Made by a program: the position numbers and the translations under genes
NCBI GenBank assembly: GCA_934726055.1
Contig: CAKVCZ010000017.1
Location: 1 to 26,740, forward strand
Source: an uncultured Candidatus Melainabacteria bacterium
Lineage (GTDB): Bacteria > Cyanobacteriota > Vampirovibrionia > Gastranaerophilales > Gastranaerophilaceae
DNA: 26,740 nucleotides
Reading direction: 5' to 3'
In this document: positions 8,465 to 16,244 of the stretch, piece by piece
Layout of the letters: each line of letters opens with the position of its first letter
Position numbering within the stretch: position 1 is the first letter of the stretch
The notes under the pieces: generated by a model
Seen by the model: the letters and a program-made list of their open reading frames with translations, nothing else
The model's database searches: none
Told to the model about the DNA's origin: nothing

Positions 8465-8492
8465 AATATTTTTTTGTTAATTAACGTGATGT

Positions 8493-8521
8493 CCGTATTT
8501 GACATATACATATTTTATTAT
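8493..8521 (+). promoter_or_regulatory. Shared cassette promoter element, site B
   Basis: Core CCGTATTTGAC at 8493-8503 and TATTAT at 8516-8521, 11 bp after TTGACA. The flanks ATGTC and GACAT pair perfectly around the 7-nt CGTATTT. It is followed by a 133-nt leader before the second 21-aa peptide gene. Confidence 0.65.
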
Positions 8522-8641
8522 TTAATTGTTCGGAATTTAAATGTTTTACACTAGAAATTTACACTTACCTATATAAAAAGGAGGTGTAACAGGGAAAATA
8601 AACACAGAAGTATAAAATTAGGATTACAACAAGAAAAATAA

Positions 8642-8976
8642 AAGAGAGGTAACTATGCAGGTTGTTACAGTTATTTATAAAGTTTGTCAGGCAATAATGG
8701 CAGTCTTTACAGTATTCTAAAATATTATTATTCTCTATGGAGGTAGAAAATGAATATACCGGATACAATTAACTCAGAATTACTATCAGAAGTTCTAAAC
8801 ATGAAAATACAAAATAAACGAGAAAGAGCTATAGAAATTATGGATGAAATAGAAGTAGAACATACAGAAGAAAATTTCAAAAGAGCTTATCGTATAGTAG
8901 AAGAACGCTTAAAACTTGGTTACCTAGACAGTGATTATAACCATTGTGATGTATTAGATATTGCAGAAAACATATT
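8642..8976 (+). repeat. Direct repeat, copy 2 (peptide gene plus start of acidic-protein gene)
   Basis: Intact counterpart of 6396-6730. Here the reading frame continues into the complete 180-aa protein. Confidence 0.75.
8655..8720 (+). CDS. 21-aa hydrophobic peptide, copy 2
   Basis: Encodes exactly the same 21 residues as the gene at 6409, with synonymous differences at codons 5, 12, 17, 20 and 21. The ribosome site GAGAGG has the same spacing to ATG. The next gene starts 29 bases after the stop, as in copy 1. A longer minus-strand open frame overlaps it, but lacks any conservation argument and is taken as its shadow. Confidence 0.75.
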   Translation: MQVVTVIYKVCQAIMAVFTVF

Positions 8977-9292
8977 AAATGACCTAATACAAGAGTGTTT
9001 ACATGACGAAGAAAATATTGACGAAGATAACGCTATATGTATTTCTGCACATACCTCAATTGGGGATGTACAAATAAATTTATCATTTAATAAACTTGCA
9101 GAGCTACTAGAATGTTTTACGATAGATAAAACAGTAAGAGTATCAGAACCTGTAATGGATGTTATCAAAAAGGTTATAAAGCATAAAGAAAATCTATCAG
9201 ACGATGATAAGACAGAATTACTGGTATTGTTTTCAATGGAAATAGGATTTAACAAGTATGTATTTGAAAGGTATTTGAAAAATGAAATTTAA
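8750..9292 (+). CDS. Hypothetical acidic helical protein (MNIPDT family), full length
   Basis: 180 residues with no signal peptide or membrane segment. The N-terminal half is helical and charged (LNMKIQNKRERAIEIMDEIEVEHTEENFKRAYRIVEERLKLGYLDSD). The second half has an acidic linker (HDEENIDEDN), a likely strand pair (ICISAHTSIGDVQINLSF) and a helical end (DKTELLVLFSMEIGFNKYVFERYL). GGAGG precedes the ATG by 7 bases. It is the second gene after promoter site B, behind the 21-aa peptide and followed at once by the secreted protein gene, so the three likely form an operon. No known family. Its conserved pairing with the peptide in two copies suggests a functional link, for example an immunity or control role; that is inference. 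Confidence 0.75.
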   Translation: MNIPDTINSELLSEVLNMKIQNKRERAIEIMDEIEVEHTEENFKRAYRIVEERLKLGYLDSDYNHCDVLDIAENILNDLIQECLHDEENIDEDNAICISAHTSIGDVQINLSFNKLAELLECFTIDKTVRVSEPVMDVIKKVIKHKENLSDDDKTELLVLFSMEIGFNKYVFERYLKNEI

Positions 9293-9296
9293 ATGT

Positions 9297-9689
9297 ATGA
9301 AAAAGTTTTTACTTATAATATCAATTCTACTAATCTGTAATACTTGTTACGGTGTAACTATTTCAACAGACGGAACTTATAGAAACCCTTACCAAAGAAT
9401 GTGGTCAGACGGAGAAAAGAAAAAAGGCTGTAAATTTAACACAGAATTACAAATGTGTGAATCTGCAAGTATGAATTTTCAGAGTATGAAAGCGTACAAT
9501 GACTATAAACCGGATAAATATTATTGTATTGGGGGCTATTTATACCATTTATACGGCTTAACTCGTACACCTGAAAAAGTCAGAGTCAAAGAATTTGGTT
9601 CAGAGTTTCAGACTTGTTCAAAACAAAATGATGTTTGGTTTGATACGGTGGATGATTTCAAATACTGGTATAGTCAGGGAAATAGATAA
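9297..9689 (+). CDS. Secreted four-cysteine protein, copy 1
   Basis: 130 residues. A signal peptide (KKFLLIISILLICNTCYG) is followed by a mature domain of about 110 residues with YRNPYQRMW, four cysteines (GCKF, MCES, YYCI, QTCS) suitable for two disulfides, and FDTVDDFKYWYSQGNR at the end. The paralogue at 17148 is the same length without gaps and about 79% identical, all four cysteines conserved. An upstream ATG at 9282 overlaps the preceding gene; 9297 was chosen because it matches the start of the paralogue. No family recognised; an exported binding or effector-like protein is possible. Confidence 0.75.
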   Translation: MKKFLLIISILLICNTCYGVTISTDGTYRNPYQRMWSDGEKKKGCKFNTELQMCESASMNFQSMKAYNDYKPDKYYCIGGYLYHLYGLTRTPEKVRVKEFGSEFQTCSKQNDVWFDTVDDFKYWYSQGNR

Positions 9690-9745
9690 CTTTTTCGATA
9701 GAATATGTTAATATTTCTTAATAATATTTTAAAAATGCAATGCGT

Positions 9746-9774
9746 CCGTTTTTGACGCTGGCATAATTTATCTT
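9746..9774 (+). promoter_or_regulatory. Shared cassette promoter element, site C
   Basis: Core CCGTTTTTGAC at 9746-9756 and TATCTT at 9769-9774, 11 bp after TTGACG. The flanks GCGTC and GACGC pair perfectly, a compensatory change relative to ATGTC/GACAT at site B. Confidence 0.65.
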
Positions 9775-9813
9775 GTTACATGTGAACAGCAAATAAAGAC
9801 TAAGGAGGTATAT

Positions 9814-9954
9814 ATGGCATATACAAATTCTATTAAAGAAATTTACCAATACTCAGACAATTTAGATAATGATGAAGATATTTTCTTCGAAAATATAAAC
9901 TATTTTGAATATTTTGGATGTTTCAATGGCACACCAATTTTAATAATAAGATAA
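9814..9954 (+). CDS. 46-aa hypothetical protein
   Basis: A strong ribosome site (AAGGAGG, 9802-9808) precedes ATG by 5 bases, and promoter site C lies 40 bases upstream. The peptide starts MAYTNSIKEIYQYSDN, continues with an acidic and aromatic stretch (DNDEDIFFENINYFEYFG) and ends TPILIIR. It is soluble-looking and acidic, unlike the 21-aa peptides. No family recognised. The good initiation signals are the main support. Confidence 0.6.
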   Translation: MAYTNSIKEIYQYSDNLDNDEDIFFENINYFEYFGCFNGTPILIIR

Positions 9955-9985
9955 TTAGAAACCTTTTGTTACTATAAATATTTTT

Positions 9986-10027
9986 AGTGGAGGTTATATG
10001 TCCTCCTTAATCTCCACTTCCTTTTAG
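9986..10027 (+). promoter_or_regulatory. Mutually exclusive hairpins around a 9-codon open frame
   Basis: AGTGGAG (9986-9992) pairs with CTCCACT (10012-10018), which is followed by TCCTTTTAG and could act as a terminator of the 46-aa gene. GGAGG (9989-9993) can pair instead with CCTCC (10002-10006). GGAGG is also a ribosome site four bases before ATG 9998, opening MSSLISTSF (stop TAG 10025-10027). The two pairings share bases and exclude each other. Confidence 0.4.
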
Positions 10028-10053
10028 TAAAAATAAATACATAAAAAATATAA

Positions 10054-10082
10054 CCGAAATTGACGTATCTATAATAAATAAT
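10054..10082 (+). promoter_or_regulatory. Shared cassette promoter element, site D (degenerate)
   Basis: CCGAAATTGAC at 10054-10064 differs from the core at two positions. AATAAT follows at 10077-10082, 11 bp after TTGACG, as at the other sites. The upstream arm of the stem is absent. Confidence 0.45.
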
Positions 10083-10108
10083 AATGTTACAAAAGAGAGG
10101 AGTTAAAT

Positions 10109-10192
10109 ATGATTAAAAATTTATTTCTAAAATCTAAAATCAAAACATTTTTACTGTTAATGAGAAAAATAATTGTTATTTGTTCAATCTGA
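10109..10192 (+). CDS. 27-aa basic hydrophobic peptide
   Basis: A strong ribosome site (GAGAGGAG, 10095-10102) lies 6 bases before ATG. The peptide begins MIKNLFLKSKIK and continues with a hydrophobic stretch (TFLLLMRKIIVICSI). With five Lys/Arg in the first 20 residues and a hydrophobic C-terminal half it could insert in membranes. It lies directly behind promoter site D. Single copy, so support rests on position and ribosome site only. Confidence 0.5.
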   Translation: MIKNLFLKSKIKTFLLLMRKIIVICSI

Positions 10193-10221
10193 AAAGAGTA
10201 AAAAATATTTAAAAGTAACGT

Positions 10222-10250
10222 CCATTTTTGACGTAAGGATATTGAATAAT
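10222..10250 (+). promoter_or_regulatory. Shared cassette promoter element, site E (TerY-P-like operon)
   Basis: Core CCATTTTTGAC at 10222-10232 and AATAAT at 10245-10250, 11 bp after TTGACG. Flanks ACGTC and GACGT pair perfectly. It is the only promoter-like sequence before the eight-gene run 10297-16904. Confidence 0.6.
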
Positions 10251-10296
10251 AAAAGCACAAAGTTAAGTAATTATAAAAAAAGAAAGGACAATAAAA

Positions 10297-10497
10297 ATGA
10301 GAGAAATTCTAGCTGGAACCGGTTTTGTCGGAATATTATTGTTCCCGGTAATATTTGTAGTTGTAGTTGTAGCTTGCTTAATTTTTGTTATGCTAAAACC
10401 ACTACTCAAAATTTTATGGCCAATAGCAAGAAAGATATTTGAAAAAATAGGTAGATTTGTACGAACTAAAATTTTAAAACAAGAAAGTTACACATAA
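10297..10497 (+). CDS. Small single-pass membrane protein
   Basis: 66 residues: a short N-terminus (MREILAGTG), one long hydrophobic helix at about residues 9-36 (FVGILLFPVIFVVVVVACLIFVML), then a basic amphipathic tail (KILWPIARKIFEKIGRFVRTKILKQ), so the tail is probably cytoplasmic. AAAGGA lies 8 bases before ATG. It is the first gene of the vWA/phosphatase/kinase operon, 16 bases before the vWA gene. No family recognised; it might anchor or sense for the signalling proteins. Confidence 0.65.
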   Translation: MREILAGTGFVGILLFPVIFVVVVVACLIFVMLKPLLKILWPIARKIFEKIGRFVRTKILKQESYT

Positions 10498-10513
10498 AAG
10501 AAAGGAAAAAATT

Positions 10514-11224
10514 ATGATTAACCAAACACCTTATTACCCAAGCAACGCAATTAATGAATTTGATGAAAAAGAATTAAAGTTTGAAATGGTTGAATTTGCA
10601 GAAAACCCTGAACCACGATGCCCTTGTATTTTATTATTGGATACTTCCAGTTCAATGAATGGTGAACCAATATATCAACTTAATAAAGGTTTAGAAGAAT
10701 TCAAAAATCAATTAATGAATGATGAACTTGCAGCAAAAAGGGTTGAAATTGCCATTGTTAGTTTCAACAGTAATGTTGAAGTTGTTAATGACTTTGAAAC
10801 TGCAAATAAATTTGAACCGGAAGATTTGGAAGCAACAGGTTGGACTGAAATGGGTGGAGCTATTGAAGTTGCCATTGACATGTTAAATAAGAGAAAAGAG
10901 GATTATAAAAATAACGGTATATCATACTATCGACCTTGGATTTTCTTAATAACTGACGGAGAACCAACAGATTCTATTGAAAGAGCAATCACTAAAGTTC
11001 ACAGTGGTGAACAAAGCAAACAATTTGCTTTCTTTGCAGTAGGTACTGATACAGCAAACTTTGATACATTAAACAGAATTTCTGTAAGAAAAGCATTACC
11101 TCTTAAGGGATTGAACTTTACATCATTATTCCAATGGTTGTCAAATTCAATGTGTTCAGTTTCACGCTCAACACTTAATGCAGAAGTAGCACTAGAATCA
11201 CCAATAGGATGGGCAAAGATATAA
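10514..11224 (+). CDS. von Willebrand factor A domain protein, TerY/YegL-like
   Basis: 236 residues forming one vWA domain. The metal-ion-dependent adhesion site is complete: DTSSSMNG at about residues 43-50 (DxSxS), the Thr in GWTEMGGAIE, and Asp in ITDGEPTDS. Such intracellular vWA proteins (TerY, E. coli YegL) bind partners through a coordinated divalent metal. With the PP2C phosphatase two bases downstream and the kinase further on, it completes the vWA/PP2C/kinase triad described as TerY-P and linked to stress responses and predicted anti-phage roles. AAAGGA before ATG. Confidence 0.88.
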   Translation: MINQTPYYPSNAINEFDEKELKFEMVEFAENPEPRCPCILLLDTSSSMNGEPIYQLNKGLEEFKNQLMNDELAAKRVEIAIVSFNSNVEVVNDFETANKFEPEDLEATGWTEMGGAIEVAIDMLNKRKEDYKNNGISYYRPWIFLITDGEPTDSIERAITKVHSGEQSKQFAFFAVGTDTANFDTLNRISVRKALPLKGLNFTSLFQWLSNSMCSVSRSTLNAEVALESPIGWAKI

Positions 11225-11226
11225 TT

Positions 11227-11994
11227 ATGAACTGGAAATATTTTTACGCAACAGAAAAAGGCACATCGCACATTGCAAACGACACTCCCAGACAAGATAA
11301 TTGTTCTATTGTAACCTTTAAAGTTTCAAGGACAAGATACCTTATCTCTGTCGTTGCAGATGGTGCAGGAAGTGCATCAAAATCAGATATATCATCAAGT
11401 TTTATATGTGAATTTTTCACAAATAAGATGAAAAATTGGCTAAAAAAACATAATATAGGTGATTTCAAAAAAGAGATTGCTTATTCTTGGATAAATTTGT
11501 TACATCAAGTTTTAGACAAGGCTGTTAAAGATGGAGTTACAACATCAAGGCGAGAATTTGCATCAACATTTTTATTCTGTGTCTTAAGTGATAAAGGAAA
11601 TTTATTTATACAAATTGGCGATGGTGCAATTTGCGTTGAAAGAGATGGCGTTTTAGATTGTGTTTTTAAACCACAAAACGGTGAATATATTAACACAACA
11701 CACTTTATCACAGAAGATAATTTCAAAAAGTACCTAATGTTTGAACAAAATAAAGATGAAATAAGAAAAGTTGCAATGCATACAGACGGAATCGAAACTA
11801 TTGCATTAGATATGCAAAATATGAAACCTCATATTCCTTTTTTTACTCCATTTTTTAATATTCTTATAAAGACCAAAAATAATGGAGAAAATAAAGTTTT
11901 ATCAAAGAACTTATCCGAATTTTTGAATAGTGAGAGAGTAAACAAAATGACAAATGATGATAAAACATTGGTTATAATCGTAGCAGATAAATAA
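11227..11994 (+). CDS. PP2C-family protein serine/threonine phosphatase
   Basis: 255 residues from ATG 11227. PP2C metal-binding motifs are visible: RQDNCSIV near the N-terminus, VADGAGSASKSD, IQIGDGAICV, HTDGIE and, near the C-terminus, TNDDKTLVIIVA. The family removes phosphate from Ser/Thr with two Mn/Mg ions. Starting at 11209 is also possible but overlaps the vWA gene; the start at 11227 gives MNWKYFYATEKGTSH, typical of triad phosphatases (E. coli YegK-like). The likely substrate is the kinase encoded two genes downstream or its targets. Confidence 0.88.
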   Translation: MNWKYFYATEKGTSHIANDTPRQDNCSIVTFKVSRTRYLISVVADGAGSASKSDISSSFICEFFTNKMKNWLKKHNIGDFKKEIAYSWINLLHQVLDKAVKDGVTTSRREFASTFLFCVLSDKGNLFIQIGDGAICVERDGVLDCVFKPQNGEYINTTHFITEDNFKKYLMFEQNKDEIRKVAMHTDGIETIALDMQNMKPHIPFFTPFFNILIKTKNNGENKVLSKNLSEFLNSERVNKMTNDDKTLVIIVADK

Positions 11995-12009
11995 AGAAAA
12001 GAGGCATTT

Positions 12010-13203
12010 ATGTACACTCAAAACCGACTTTTTACAGAAGGATATAATTATTATATAAATCATCAATACAAAAATGCAATTATAAAATTTAGTGCTGCAA
12101 TTGAATCAGGACTTGAAAACGATGAAGTTTATGCATTAAGAGGACATTGCTTTTTATTATCAGAGCAACCTGAAAATGCTCTAACTGATGCAAATAAAGC
12201 TATTGAAATCAATTCAAAATCATCTTTAGCATATAATATAAGAGCTATTATAAAATTGAGTCAAGAGATGAGTTATCAGTGCATTCAACCACTAAGAATG
12301 GAGTCAGCAACTGCATTTACGTTTCAAGGTGGAACACTCAGTTCTGAAAGTATTGATAAGATAAAACAAGCATTATCTGATGCTCAAAATGCTGAAAAAT
12401 ATGGTAATAAAAAAGATTCGATGACTTATACAATATTAGGAAATGCTTACTTTTTGCTGGAAGATTATGAAAATTCAAAACAAGCTCTTGATAAAGCTCT
12501 ACACATAGACAAAAATAATGCTCAAGCACTTTTAAAACGAAGTCAATTAAACTATATTTTAAAAAACTACGAACAAGCACTAATTGATACGACAAATTGC
12601 TTATCTCAAGAACCCAAAAATACAGATGCATACGATTGCAGAGGCAGAGCATATTATCAATTAAAAAACTATGAAAAAGCTATTGAAGATTTAAACTTCG
12701 TGTTAAAGAAAAATCCACACAATGATTTTGCATATTTTTACAGAGGCTGTGCATACTATTTTTTAGATAATTATCAAAAAGCTATTGATGATTTTCAAGA
12801 ATCGATAAACTTAAATCCTGCAAATGCGTATGCTTATGATTTAATTGGCAGAGCATATTGGTTTATAGGAAATTATCAAGAAACGATAAATAACGAAACA
12901 ATGTCAATTCTGTTATATCCTGAAAATGCAAGTGCGTATGATTTTAGGGGTAGAGCACATTATTTTCTAAAAGAATACTACAAAACAGTACAGGACGAAA
13001 CAACTGCAATAAATTTAGGAAATTGTAGTTATAGTGCTTATGATTGCAGAGGTAGAGCATATTTCTATTTAAAAAGGTATAAGGATTCATTAACAGATTT
13101 AAAAAAGGCGTATGATATGAATCCAAACAATGAAGATTTGTACAATTTCTTAAAAAGGATTTATAATTTAATTAGCAAAAATAGCGTAATTACACAAAAC
13201 TAG
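12010..13203 (+). CDS. Tetratricopeptide-repeat protein
   Basis: 397 residues made almost wholly of about ten TPR units of 34 residues, such as AYDCRGRAYYQLKNYEKAIEDL and AYFYRGCAYYFLDNYQKAIDDF, with one interrupted near residues 85-118. No signal peptide, so cytoplasmic. TPR superhelices bind peptides of partner proteins. Inserted between phosphatase and kinase genes and transcribed with them (15-base and 10-base gaps), it is probably a scaffold or substrate adaptor of the signalling module. Confidence 0.9.
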   Translation: MYTQNRLFTEGYNYYINHQYKNAIIKFSAAIESGLENDEVYALRGHCFLLSEQPENALTDANKAIEINSKSSLAYNIRAIIKLSQEMSYQCIQPLRMESATAFTFQGGTLSSESIDKIKQALSDAQNAEKYGNKKDSMTYTILGNAYFLLEDYENSKQALDKALHIDKNNAQALLKRSQLNYILKNYEQALIDTTNCLSQEPKNTDAYDCRGRAYYQLKNYEKAIEDLNFVLKKNPHNDFAYFYRGCAYYFLDNYQKAIDDFQESINLNPANAYAYDLIGRAYWFIGNYQETINNETMSILLYPENASAYDFRGRAHYFLKEYYKTVQDETTAINLGNCSYSAYDCRGRAYFYLKRYKDSLTDLKKAYDMNPNNEDLYNFLKRIYNLISKNSVITQN

Positions 13204-13213
13204 CAGGTAACTT

Positions 13214-14887
13214 ATGGTAAATTATACAGACGAAAACGGAAAAACTATATCGCTTGGCAAAGAGATTGCTCAAGGTGGCGAAGGTATTGTTTATGAATGC
13301 GGTACTGATTCCAGTTTGGTTGTTAAAATTTACAAAAAAAATAAATTATCTGCCCAGAAAGCTAGAAAACTGGAAGTTATGTGCAAACTTTATGATAGTG
13401 AAATTGCAAAATTTTCAGCTTGGGTTAAAAAAGTAGTTTACGAAAACAATAAACCTGTTGGCTTTCTAATGGAAAAAATATCTGATTACAAAGAAATTCA
13501 TCTACTCTATGGAACAACAGAAGATAGACAGAAATATTTTCCAAATGCTGAATGGAAGTTTATGGTTCACGCTGCACTAAATCTTGCAATTGCAGTTGGA
13601 ACTTTGCATGAAAAAGGTATCGTTATTGGAGATATTAATCAATCTAATATTTTGGTAAATGATAAGGCTGAAATCAAATTAATTGACTGTGATTCTTATC
13701 AAGTTGCAGACAATGGTAAAACTTTTATTTGCGAAGTTGGTGTTCCTGAATATACATCACCTGAACTTCAGGGTTGTTCTTTTAAAAATGTAATTAGAAA
13801 CCAAAATCACGATTGTTTCGGTTTAGCTGTAATGATTTTTAAAACTTTAATGTTCGCTAAACATCCTTATAGCGGGGTAAATGCACCAAGCGAAATAGAA
13901 AATGCAATTACAGGTAATTATTTCTGTTATGCCAGAAATTACCCATATCAAACAAAACCTTATTCAATTTTAGTAAAAACACTTTTGAACGAAAATATTA
14001 TATCTTTATTTGAAAAGGCTTTTACAAAATCTCAAAACAGACCGACAGCAGAAGATTGGGTAAATGCTTTAATCGATTTTGAAAAGGATATTATCTCTTG
14101 TCCAAACGATAAAAAACATTTTTACAACAAAAATGCTTCTAAATGTATTTGGTGTAGTTTAGAGAAAAATGGCATTAATTATTTTAAAGAAAAACCGACC
14201 GTACAATATTTTAATAACAATATCAATAATACAAACAACAATATAAATCCGACAGCAAAATATTTAAATGCAACAAAACAAAATACAACTCAACCACTAT
14301 CTTCTGATGAAAAAATAGGTTGTTTTATTGTATTATTTGGTATCGGAACAATCTTATTCTTTTTCAATCTATTTAGCCATTCTTCTAAAGATACCAATGA
14401 ACAACCACAAGTACCTTCTAATATTTCACAACAACAATCAAACACTGAAAATTTAAATCAGACTACGAATACACCTAAAAACACAAATACGCAAGATAAC
14501 ACATATAATAACGATAACCACAATTATCATTATCAATATGTATATCAGAAACAATATCAAGGTGAAAGTTATGAAAATAATAATGAAAACGAAAATTATT
14601 ACCAAGAAGAACCAAAACAAAATCAATATAAAGAAACAGAACAAATAAAAAATACTCAACCTCAATCTAATATCCAAGTGCAAAAAACTGTTCAAAAAAC
14701 TGTTCAGAAAGAGCAAACACAAGCACAAGCACAAACAAAAATACAAGTTCAACAAACAAGTAATTCAACAGTAAAAAAAGAAACAAATAAAGAACAGGAA
14801 AAAATTCAATCTCAACCAAAATCTCAAGTGGAAAAAGTTGATTATGACAAAATTTTAAAAGATAATGAAGATTATTTATTTGAATAG
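13214..14887 (+). CDS. Membrane-anchored Ser/Thr kinase with zinc ribbon (TerY-P/YegI-like)
   Basis: 557 residues. Kinase domain at about 10-290: Gly-rich loop AQGGEGIVYE, Lys in VVKIYKK, catalytic loop VIGDINQSNILV (GD replaces HRD, usual in this family), metal site LIDCDSYQV (in place of DFG), and GVPEYTSPELQG. A zinc ribbon follows at about 296-325 (CPNDKKHFY, KCIWC). Then come an Asn-rich linker, one membrane helix at about 369-390 (CFIVLFGIGTILFFFNLF), and a 165-residue Gln/Asn-rich, low-complexity tail, probably outside the membrane. The kinase plus C-terminal zinc ribbon is the hallmark of the TerY-P triad. The tail is richer in CAA/AAT repeats than neighbouring genes. Confidence 0.9.
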   Translation: MVNYTDENGKTISLGKEIAQGGEGIVYECGTDSSLVVKIYKKNKLSAQKARKLEVMCKLYDSEIAKFSAWVKKVVYENNKPVGFLMEKISDYKEIHLLYGTTEDRQKYFPNAEWKFMVHAALNLAIAVGTLHEKGIVIGDINQSNILVNDKAEIKLIDCDSYQVADNGKTFICEVGVPEYTSPELQGCSFKNVIRNQNHDCFGLAVMIFKTLMFAKHPYSGVNAPSEIENAITGNYFCYARNYPYQTKPYSILVKTLLNENIISLFEKAFTKSQNRPTAEDWVNALIDFEKDIISCPNDKKHFYNKNASKCIWCSLEKNGINYFKEKPTVQYFNNNINNTNNNINPTAKYLNATKQNTTQPLSSDEKIGCFIVLFGIGTILFFFNLFSHSSKDTNEQPQVPSNISQQQSNTENLNQTTNTPKNTNTQDNTYNNDNHNYHYQYVYQKQYQGESYENNNENENYYQEEPKQNQYKETEQIKNTQPQSNIQVQKTVQKTVQKEQTQAQAQTKIQVQQTSNSTVKKETNKEQEKIQSQPKSQVEKVDYDKILKDNEDYLFE

Positions 14888-14897
14888 AGGTAATTAC

Positions 14898-16205
14898 ATG
14901 AGAAAAATAATTTTATTAATTTTATCTATATTTATATTTGCTTCAAATTGTGTTTATGCAAGCACTAATGGTACTATTACAACACCCAAAAAGCAGGTTC
15001 AAATAGATTTGTCAACTATTAAAATTAATGGTGATATAGTGGATTTTACAATATGCTACGTTCGCAATAATAATTTAATGAAAAGTAATGTATCTGTAGA
15101 TGTTACAAACAAAACTGTTGCTATTATAAAAACAGAAATGTTTACAAACACTCAACCAATGAAATTGCTAAGTTCACATGACTATTCTAAAAAAATAAAC
15201 TATAAAGCTATAAAAGACGGATCTTCTATGGACGAATTATATGATATTGCAAAAGATATATTCGCTTCTAATAGTTTTTTTACAAATACTAATGACACCA
15301 TTACAACATCTAAAAAACAAGTTCAAATAGATTTGTCAACTATTAGAATTAATAGTGATATAGTGGATTTTACAATATGTTATGTTCACAACAGTAATTT
15401 AATACGAAGTAAAATATCTGTGAATGTTGCAAACAAAACTGTTGCTATTATAAAAACAGAAATGTTTACTCAAACTCAACCAATAAAATTACTAAGTTTG
15501 CATGACTATTCCCAAAATATTGAATATAAAAATATAAAAAACGGATCTCCTATGATTGAATTATATGATATTGCAAAAGCATTGAAAGCTCGTGAAGATT
15601 CCCTTACAAATACAACCGAGTGGGATAGGTATTTTAGAACTGTTAGTCATAATATAAAAAAGACATACAAATCAAATGCAATTGTTTGGTATTCAAAATC
15701 AGGAAGTGGTGAAGATTTTTTAATTCCAAATGGAACATCAATTGTTAAAGCAATAATTAGAGTTAATAAAGATGGCAAAATTTTGGACTGTAACGTAAAA
15801 AATGTTACTTATAACAGTCCGCAATATTCAAAATTTAACAATTATTTTAGATATAAAGTACAAAATATGTTTTTAAACACGCCAAATATATTCCCTTCAT
15901 TACCCAAAAACTTTAAAGGAGATAGTATAATTTTGCAAATTTCTTTGGAATACTCTAATGACAAACATATTAGTTCTAAAAAAGGACAATGGAACGATGA
16001 TGGAATTGCCTCAATAACAATTGGAGAAAATTCTTCTTTCCTTGCTAATACCGGATTATGTATTGTTGATTTAATGAATGTTCCTATTATAATTGCAAAA
16101 CTTCCTTTGAACTTAATCTACACAATTTTTATTGAACCTTATCAAGAAATCGATTATATAAAAAACATTATAGATTATGAGAATGGGATAGAAATTAAAC
16201 ATTAG
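14898..16205 (+). CDS. Secreted protein with tandem duplicated domain and TonB-C-like C-terminus
   Basis: 435 residues from ATG 14898; AGAGG at 14886-14890 fixes this start over an upstream ATG at 14865 inside the kinase gene. A signal peptide (RKIILLILSIFIFASNCVYA) is followed by two copies of a 108-residue domain, each with KKQVQIDLSTI, DIVDFTICYV, NKTVAIIKTEMFT and MxELYDIAK. The C-terminal region (WDRYFRTVSHNIKKTY, VKAIIRVNKDGKILDCNV, FPSLPKNFKGDSIILQISLEY) resembles the TonB C-terminal fold. The duplicated domain is unknown to me. As part of the kinase operon it may be the exported or periplasmic arm of the system. Confidence 0.75.
   Translation: MRKIILLILSIFIFASNCVYASTNGTITTPKKQVQIDLSTIKINGDIVDFTICYVRNNNLMKSNVSVDVTNKTVAIIKTEMFTNTQPMKLLSSHDYSKKINYKAIKDGSSMDELYDIAKDIFASNSFFTNTNDTITTSKKQVQIDLSTIRINSDIVDFTICYVHNSNLIRSKISVNVANKTVAIIKTEMFTQTQPIKLLSLHDYSQNIEYKNIKNGSPMIELYDIAKALKAREDSLTNTTEWDRYFRTVSHNIKKTYKSNAIVWYSKSGSGEDFLIPNGTSIVKAIIRVNKDGKILDCNVKNVTYNSPQYSKFNNYFRYKVQNMFLNTPNIFPSLPKNFKGDSIILQISLEYSNDKHISSKKGQWNDDGIASITIGENSSFLANTGLCIVDLMNVPIIIAKLPLNLIYTIFIEPYQEIDYIKNIIDYENGIEIKH
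14966..15613 (+). repeat. Tandem duplication of 324 bp inside the secreted protein gene
   Basis: Two head-to-tail units of about 324 bp (108 codons), 14966-15289 and 15290-15613, alignable without gaps and with long identical stretches. It is a fairly recent in-frame domain duplication. Confidence 0.85.
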
Positions 16206-16244
16206 TAAAATCAAAGATATAATAATTAAAGAGAGGAGTAGCTT

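Noticed and set aside
8565..8768. Minus-strand 67-aa hydrophobic open frame
   Set aside because: It is the complement of the 21-aa peptide gene and its leader; conservation follows the plus-strand codons, and no minus-strand ribosome site is seen.
10173..10442. 89-aa open frame before the vWA gene
   Set aside because: It runs through promoter site E and lies in another phase over the 66-aa membrane protein, which has the ribosome site and a plausible sequence.
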